A stretch of 64,000 nt of DNA, taken from Paenibacillus tyrphae. GTDB taxonomy: Bacteria; Bacillota; Bacilli; Paenibacillales; NBRC-103111. Below the pieces are notes generated by a model. It searched no databases, was not told the DNA's origin, and saw only the letters and a program-made list of their open reading frames with translations. The stretch lies in the NCBI RefSeq assembly GCF_000722545.1, contig NZ_JNVM01000006.1, forward strand, positions 186,001-250,000, given 5' to 3'. Position numbers and translations under genes: made by a program. Below, one piece after another: positions 58,990 to 64,000 of the stretch (positions are counted from its first letter, which is position 1; each line of letters opens with the position of its first letter).

Positions 58990-60321
58990 TCATCTCTTCG
59001 CTTCTTTGTTAGCGGCTTCCTGCACCCGCTGAAGCTTCTCCACCACCTGCTCTGCCGTCAGCTTGCCGCCGACAAACTCCTGCATGCCGGTTTCGAGCGC
59101 TTCGCGAACTTTGGCCTGAACGACCGCATCGAACGCCGGAAACTGCTTGAACCGGGTCGTCTGCATGATTTCGTCCACAATCGGATAAAAACCCGACTGG
59201 TCGATCAGCTTCATGGCGGGCAGGACGCCGTTTTCTTTCAATTGACGCCGCTGCATTTCGTCGCTGTACATAATGCGGATGAACGCTTTGACAGCTTCCT
59301 TCTCCTGTTCGCTAAGGTTCCCGGCGAAGCCATAGCCGTTCGAGTAGCTGCCGTTAATCCAGCCGCCGCCCTTCCCTCCGGTATCCGGGAAGTTGAAGAA
59401 GCCGACGTCGTTCGCGATCTTCGACCACTGGGGATCGGCAATCGCCCCGCTCGCCCAGCTCCCGTCGAACAGCATCGCCGCGTTGCCCGCGCGGAACTTG
59501 TACTGCTGCTCCGCATATTTAAGACCGAGGCTGCCTTCCTGAAAGTAGCCTCTTTTGACGAACAGCTCGTAGCGCTTGAAGCCGTCAAGCACGTCGGGAT
59601 CGGTCCACTTGCGCGATCCGTTGACGAAGCCCTCGACGGAATCGGGGCCGGCCGTACGTACCCAAAGCGTGTTCATCAGCATGTTGATCACCCAGCCGTC
59701 GGCCGCTGCAAGCGCAAACGGCGTAATGCCGTTAGCCTTCGCCTTCTCCGCGATGGCGATAAGCTCCTCCCACGTTTTGGGTACTTCTACGCCCAGCTCC
59801 TTAAATATCTTCTTGTTATAGTACACGCCTTCCACGAAGGACGCCGTCGGTAGTCCGTAAATTTTACCGTCAACCGTGAACTCGTCCAAATCGAAAAAAC
59901 GGTCCTTAAGCTTCATCTCCTCCAGAATCGGGGTCAAATCCATCAGTCGACCGGCTTTGACATATTTCTGCGTATCCGAGCCGCCGAACAAGTCGAATAT
60001 TTTGGGCGGCGAGCCCGCGGCCATCTCGGCCGGAAGCTTCTCGAAGCGGTTCACCTTGTCTTCGATGCCCTCAAGTTCCACCGTCAGCCCGGGAACGGCG
60101 GCTTCCATCCTTTTGGCGACGTCTTCCAGCAGCTTCAGCTTAAGCCTGGCATCGTCGCGGACCTGGGTATGCCGCAGCGAGATCGTGAACGGCTTCGCCT
60201 GCCTTACACCTGCCTGATCGCCTCCCGCAGGGGCCGGCGCACCGAGCTGACCGCATCCGGCGACAAAGCCCGAACACAGCAGCAGGGAGGTCAATTGGAG
60301 CGGCCGCCGTTTGTCTATCAT
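58990..60321 (-). CDS. Extracellular sugar-binding lipoprotein (family 1 SBP)
   Basis: 443 aa, ATG 60321 behind GAAGGAGG. Lipobox FVAGC (Cys about 23). Family 1 carbohydrate-binding fold: LTVELEGIEDKVNRFEKLPAEMAAGSPPKIFDLFGG, KIYGLPTASFVEGVYYNKKIFKELGVEVPKTWEELIAIAEKAKANGITPFAL, and RAGNAAMLFDGSWASG. Such proteins normally feed ABC importers, but no permease or ATPase genes accompany it; instead a YesM/YesN pair and nagZ follow. It may work as a co-sensor or with a distant importer. A TATAAT -10 lies at about 60367-60362. Confidence 0.9.
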   Translation of the reverse strand: MIDKRRPLQLTSLLLCSGFVAGCGQLGAPAPAGGDQAGVRQAKPFTISLRHTQVRDDARLKLKLLEDVAKRMEAAVPGLTVELEGIEDKVNRFEKLPAEMAAGSPPKIFDLFGGSDTQKYVKAGRLMDLTPILEEMKLKDRFFDLDEFTVDGKIYGLPTASFVEGVYYNKKIFKELGVEVPKTWEELIAIAEKAKANGITPFALAAADGWVINMLMNTLWVRTAGPDSVEGFVNGSRKWTDPDVLDGFKRYELFVKRGYFQEGSLGLKYAEQQYKFRAGNAAMLFDGSWASGAIADPQWSKIANDVGFFNFPDTGGKGGGWINGSYSNGYGFAGNLSEQEKEAVKAFIRIMYSDEMQRRQLKENGVLPAMKLIDQSGFYPIVDEIMQTTRFKQFPAFDAVVQAKVREALETGMQEFVGGKLTAEQVVEKLQRVQEAANKEAKR

Positions 60322-60545
60322 CCGTACCCCTCCTTCGGGAACCGCCAGTTATCCACTCTCGATTATAGTACGCGCCCCGCCGCGGACGGCAGGGTTTGAT
60401 TTTCACAACAGGGGGATAAATTCGTCTAATCAATTGGGTATATTTGGAGTATGCCACGGCGGCGGGGAAAAGGGAAGAGGAAAGGGGCAACAGATCATTG
60501 GAGCTGTTCTGCGCGAAGACCGGCAATCGTACCTGCATTAATTGT
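60322..60545. other. Intergenic region before sugar-binding gene
   Basis: Contains the -10 (TATAAT on the minus strand, 60367-60362) of the sensor operon and a purine-rich stretch (60465-60500). No terminator hairpin was seen for the lipoprotein gene that ends at 60546. Confidence 0.4.
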
Positions 60546-61631
60546 TTAATGATTCACAAACTCAACCTGTTCCCCGTTAATCGTCACCTGAATCGTAGAC
60601 GGGTTCTGGCTAATAAAAGGCGGCAGCTTCGAGTGAATGCTAGCGAAATCCACCTCGGCAAACACGTTTTCATCAAAATCAATTTCTTCCGATGTAAATG
60701 CATGCCATTCCTTGCCAAGCCACTTTTGCCAATCGTCGTTATACTGATCTTTCTTGAATGTTAATTCAACACCATCTTGAATCATAACCACGTTTTCTAT
60801 GCTGCAATTGGGGCAATAGAGGAGAATCGGTATTTGGATTTTCTTTCCCTCGGGATATCTGTTTCCATACTCCACCAAACCAAATCCTACACCTTCAGCC
60901 CCTGCCACAAAATCGATTTCCTTTGAAAAAGGATATATTTTGCCGTTGTATTTAAAAAATGGGGTAGCTTTTTTCGTTGGCGGCAAGATCAACGCGTCGT
61001 TGCAAGGCTTTGTGAGTTCTCCGAGTTCATTCCCCCACGTTTCCCTGTTAACTTCAACCGCTTTGTTTAATGGACCTGCATCCGTTACAGGTACCTGTGG
61101 TGTAAAACCAGTCTTCTCCCCAAATACCATAGGTTCATAATATTGGGTTACTTCATTATCCGGAAATCCAACGACTCCGTTTAATACCCCCGTTCTCTGG
61201 GAATGAATCGTTGCAAATACCAGAGAGTTCGCATACTTGTCATTACGCGTAACGAATATCGGATTATCCTTCATAAATACCGACTGTTCCGGATTCTTGG
61301 CGGAAACGGATTGTTTGGTCATGATGAAATTTAACAAGGGAAAAATTCGCAATCCTGATTGATAATCAACCGTTCCGTCCTTGATAGAAAACTGCCCCCG
61401 ATCCTCCAATGCTTTTTGACACGAGATGATTTCCTTCGAGGCTGGCTTAGGGGGATTTTTCGGAACGCTTTTCTTCGGTCCGGTATTTTTTTCTTCGCTA
61501 TCCATTCTGATGTTATCGTTATTCACGGCGACCTTGATACTTTCGGGAGATTTCGAATCCATATTTCCCGTACATGCGGTTAGCATGGAAAGGATGGTCG
61601 TGACGACCATCCATTGCAGCAGACGCTTCAA
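60546..61631 (-). CDS. Hypothetical lipoprotein
   Basis: 361 aa, ATG 61631. Lipobox MLTAC (Cys about 20), then a charged Lys/Pro linker (GPKKSVPKNPPKPASKE). No known domain recognised. The C-terminal part has beta-strand features (KIQIPILLYCPNCSIENVVMIQDGVELTF with a C-x2-C pair). Lower GC than the window average. Third leftward gene after a muramidase/peptidase exoprotein and an IseA-like lipoprotein, 27 bp from the latter, so probably cotranscribed; an envelope-located accessory or immunity role is possible. Confidence 0.75.
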   Translation of the reverse strand: MKRLLQWMVVTTILSMLTACTGNMDSKSPESIKVAVNNDNIRMDSEEKNTGPKKSVPKNPPKPASKEIISCQKALEDRGQFSIKDGTVDYQSGLRIFPLLNFIMTKQSVSAKNPEQSVFMKDNPIFVTRNDKYANSLVFATIHSQRTGVLNGVVGFPDNEVTQYYEPMVFGEKTGFTPQVPVTDAGPLNKAVEVNRETWGNELGELTKPCNDALILPPTKKATPFFKYNGKIYPFSKEIDFVAGAEGVGFGLVEYGNRYPEGKKIQIPILLYCPNCSIENVVMIQDGVELTFKKDQYNDDWQKWLGKEWHAFTSEEIDFDENVFAEVDFASIHSKLPPFISQNPSTIQVTINGEQVEFVNH

Positions 61632-61658
61632 GAAGATCCTCCTCTCCTCCTCGGTGCA

Positions 61659-62450
61659 TTACAAGAAATGCTGCGGCTTCGTATCGACTCTCCAGCCCGA
61701 CTTATCGATATATTTAAACGTTATCTCGATCGTCTTCGTTTCCGCTGAAGCATCAAGCAATCCCACTTTAAAAAGAAACGTCACTTTATTTCCGTCTTTT
61801 GTGGTCTTTGTTACCTTAATGCCGCTCCAGTCATACATGGAGCCCCAGTCCAAGGGACTAAAAGCTAGTTTATTGTCAACTTTTCGTAGATTGAGCTGAC
61901 CGATAATCGTGTCGGCGATAGGAGAAGTGAAGGCTTCCTCCAAGTACTTTTGAATTTTTTCTTTGGAATTCAGCTCAGCGCAAATAAAAGCATACCCGCC
62001 ATCCTCGTCGTTGATATAGTTGAAATCATCGCAAGGACCGCCTTTTTGCAACAGCTTGTAGTTTCTGTCCCGAGCCTCATCCATAAGTTTAATGGCCGCA
62101 TCAACCGTTAGTTCCGGCGTTGACTCCGACGCAGCCCCAGTTTTCGGCGCGGGAGCTGCTGCCGGTGCTGTTTCGGTTTTCTGTGCCGGGGTTGCTGCCG
62201 GTGCTGTTTCAATTTTCGGTGCCGGGGTTGCTACCGGTGCTGAAGGCGTCGCTGGCGTTGTTGGGGATACCGAATTTTGTTGGCTTTGCCCGTCATTTTT
62301 TCCGGTAGTTTGAGCGCTTTCCGCAGGCGAAGTTTGATGATTCTGTCCTGCACAACCGGCAGCCAGCATGAGAACAAACAAAGCTATAGCAATTAACCAT
62401 AGTTTTACTATTTTTTCGTTCAGCTTCAAAAATACTTTATCGTTCAGCAT
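61659..62450 (-). CDS. IseA-like lipoprotein (possible cell-wall hydrolase inhibitor)
   Basis: 263 aa. ATG 62450 (MLNDKVF) is preferred over 62471 because GAGGAG lies six bases before it. Lipobox MLAAGC (Cys about 33). A Pro/Ala/Thr linker with repeats (PAAAPAPKT-like, about 60-110) follows, then a folded domain (about 112-263): ELTVDAAIKLMDEARDRNYKLLQKGG, YAFICAELNSKEKIQKYLEEAFTSPIADTII, and a beta-rich end. This resembles IseA/YoeB, an inhibitor of D,L-endopeptidases in Bacillus. It lies 17 bp downstream of a muramidase/C39-like exoprotein, so it could protect the producer. Similarity judged by eye, moderate. Confidence 0.6.
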   Translation of the reverse strand: MLNDKVFLKLNEKIVKLWLIAIALFVLMLAAGCAGQNHQTSPAESAQTTGKNDGQSQQNSVSPTTPATPSAPVATPAPKIETAPAATPAQKTETAPAAAPAPKTGAASESTPELTVDAAIKLMDEARDRNYKLLQKGGPCDDFNYINDEDGGYAFICAELNSKEKIQKYLEEAFTSPIADTIIGQLNLRKVDNKLAFSPLDWGSMYDWSGIKVTKTTKDGNKVTFLFKVGLLDASAETKTIEITFKYIDKSGWRVDTKPQHFL

Positions 62451-62467
62451 GACGTACTCCTCTATCC

Positions 62468-64000
62468 TCATTTTGGCTTAAACTCCCGGACGCTCAATAT
62501 TTGTCCTTTTGATTTATAGATCTGCATATGATCCAATGTCGTTTGCACTCCGCCCCACGGATCGATAATGATAATATCCGAGTCCTTGTTTCCTTCGTTC
62601 GTATATCCGATAACTACTGCAAAGTGTGTGCTGGCCTTGCCATTCCGATCGTGTCCGTCACTTGAAACAATGCAAGGCAATCCCTTGTCAATGGACGCTC
62701 TGATATGCCGATACACATCGTTTTTCGTAAAGCTTTTGCCCACATCATACCTTTGGTAAGACAAATCTACCGCTTTAGAGGCTCGAGGAAAATCCATAGC
62801 GTTTCCTGGCGCATACTTTTTGCTTACCGAATTGAAATCCGTGTCGGCTCCATAAAAATTAGCCACCATCGTAAATGACGCAATTGCGCAGCCGGAAGCG
62901 GAGAACGGAATTTGGTCTACCGCAGGTACTCCTTTGATTATGTGGTTGCCAGAAGGTGTAGGGGTTGGAGTCGGCTTTGGAGTTGGCTTCGGTGACGGGT
63001 TTTGTACACCGGAGCTTCCGTTTCCGGCACTTCCCGATACAGACTCAATGGCTTTTAACAGGATATACACGCCTGGTTGGCGGTCGACCACATTCGGATC
63101 GAATTTCCCGTCTGAAACATACTTTCCTTTGGTATATACATTTGTTCCGCTATAGGCATACGGGCTGACGAGGTCATTTTTCAGGTATCCTTTACCGTTA
63201 TACATTTCCGCATATGCCATCATGGCGACCAAGTCATTGGATGTTACGCTTAAATGATAAAATTTGATCAGGTCTTTTTTGTCCAATATTGCGTCTACCG
63301 CAGCCTCTTCAAAGTCTGTAAAAAATTTCCCCTTAGGTACTTTCTTCGTTACTTTTCCAAGCTTCTCTCCATTATGCAAATAAGCCGAAAAATCGCAGGA
63401 CGCCTCCCGATAGTGAATGGCGGCAATCAACTGCGGAGGAACGCCCGTTTTTTTAGAAATTCGTTCGTAAATGTCTATATTTTTCTTGTAAATTTCCGCG
63501 AATTTTTGCAATTCTTTTCCGAATTTGTCCTGATCGATCTTGTTAATTTTTCTTACCATTTCTTTGGCATGGTTATAGATCGGACCCGGATCGGGATTTT
63601 GCGTGCCTGACGAATCATAGCCTGCGCCCTGCGAGCTTCCTTCCCCTCCGCTTGGCTTCGCAGCCTTGTTAAAATTCTGCTTTGCCCATTCCGCTTCTTT
63701 CGGGGAACCGTACAAAATTTTCTCCGCAAGATACAACCTATCGTTGGCCCATTTATCGCCGCCCGGCTTACGGGTCATATTATAAAGATACTGTGCGTTG
63801 TTCTCCCATTCCGTTTTGTCATATACGCCGTTCCATGCTCTGTCCTGGGCATTCGAATACTTGCTTAGAGGATGGCTCCTGTTATCGGCCACGACTCTCC
63901 CCGCTTCTTCGATGCTGTGATCGATCGTGATCGTCCCGCCCATATGCTCGCGCGCGTACTTGGCGCTGGCCGCCACTCCGCTGGCATCACCGCCCGCTTG
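62468..64000 (-). CDS. Muramidase and C39-like peptidase exoprotein, C-terminal part
   Basis: Partial: the frame is open to the right edge, at least 510 residues visible. Order: a unique N-terminal stretch; a lysozyme-like domain (YERISKKTGVPPQLIAAIHYREAS with a likely catalytic Glu, then SAYLHNGEKLGKVTKKVPKGKFF, ending in YVSDGKFDPNVVDRQPGVY); a Pro-Lys-Thr linker (PKPTPKPTPTPTPSG); and a papain-like C39_2 peptidase domain (FSASGCAIASFTMVANFYG with Cys, STHFAVVIGYTN with His, IIDPWGG with Asp). It should cut both glycan and peptide parts of peptidoglycan, or process a peptide. Followed by two lipoprotein genes. The missing N-terminus may carry an export or toxin-delivery domain. Confidence 0.78.
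   Translation of the reverse strand, partial: QAGGDASGVAASAKYAREHMGGTITIDHSIEEAGRVVADNRSHPLSKYSNAQDRAWNGVYDKTEWENNAQYLYNMTRKPGGDKWANDRLYLAEKILYGSPKEAEWAKQNFNKAAKPSGGEGSSQGAGYDSSGTQNPDPGPIYNHAKEMVRKINKIDQDKFGKELQKFAEIYKKNIDIYERISKKTGVPPQLIAAIHYREASCDFSAYLHNGEKLGKVTKKVPKGKFFTDFEEAAVDAILDKKDLIKFYHLSVTSNDLVAMMAYAEMYNGKGYLKNDLVSPYAYSGTNVYTKGKYVSDGKFDPNVVDRQPGVYILLKAIESVSGSAGNGSSGVQNPSPKPTPKPTPTPTPSGNHIIKGVPAVDQIPFSASGCAIASFTMVANFYGADTDFNSVSKKYAPGNAMDFPRASKAVDLSYQRYDVGKSFTKNDVYRHIRASIDKGLPCIVSSDGHDRNGKASTHFAVVIGYTNEGNKDSDIIIIDPWGGVQTTLDHMQIYKSKGQILSVREFKPK

Overview
The window looks like chromosomal DNA of a Paenibacillus-like, Gram-positive, spore-forming Firmicute. The evidence is strong AGGAGG-type ribosome binding sites, frequent GTG/TTG starts, TTGACA-17-TATAAT promoters, many U-tracted intrinsic terminators, fairly high GC in most genes, and a gene set typical of that group: a YesM/YesN sugar-sensing pair, an OpuA betaine importer with a GbsR-type regulator, CheX, YusU, VanW, a TcyP-like symporter, DUF1349-FN3 exoenzymes and Bacillus-type multidrug pumps. 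The genus is an inference from content. No tRNA, rRNA, CRISPR array, insertion sequence or complete prophage was seen.

Layout. 1-9 kb: end of a secreted protein, a membrane-anchored FAD oxidoreductase, a marR-DHA2 efflux pair, a repeat element (copy A), then a minus-strand hydrolase/DEAD-box helicase/YpmS-like group, yusU and an SDR. 9-14 kb: cheX, vanW, a Nudix hydrolase and an ABC-2 exporter operon. 14-16 kb: an AT-rich islet of small genes (one DUF1871, possibly immunity-type), bounded by two ~88-bp related terminator repeats. 16-24 kb: serpin lipoprotein, cysteine dioxygenase, a two-component system, a NagD-type phosphatase, a VOC-DinB fusion and a cystine/dicarboxylate symporter. 24-34 kb: a full-length Lhr helicase, a MarR regulator, a modular glucose/sorbosone dehydrogenase and repeat copy B. 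34-44 kb: PadR-DHA2 efflux, LysR-PHP phosphatase, a glycine-rich coat-like protein, GNAT, and a five-gene two-component/LanFEG-type lantibiotic resistance locus with an attenuator before the ATPase gene, then an HxlR regulator. 44-50 kb: an unusual winged-helix/GyrB-type ATPase fusion and the divergent gbsR/opuA locus. 50-54 kb: a ten-module Ig-like (BIG2-type) surface protein and a Bmr/NorA-like pump with a structured leader. 54-60 kb: a solute-binding protein/YesM/YesN/NagZ operon. 60-64 kb: a lower-GC cassette of a muramidase/C39-peptidase exoprotein and two lipoproteins, one IseA-like.

Recurring themes are export and stress resistance (three MFS pumps, two ABC exporters, betaine uptake), each with a local regulator or leader, and cell-envelope modification (VanW, NagZ, muramidase, IseA-like protein). 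The strongest unexplained signals are the two-copy covarying hairpin element (4.3-4.6 kb and 33.4-33.65 kb), the winged-helix/GyrB ATPase fusion with a 16-bp palindrome on its own promoter, the hydrolase plus lipoprotein cassette at the right edge, and the two attenuator-like leaders in front of resistance transporters.
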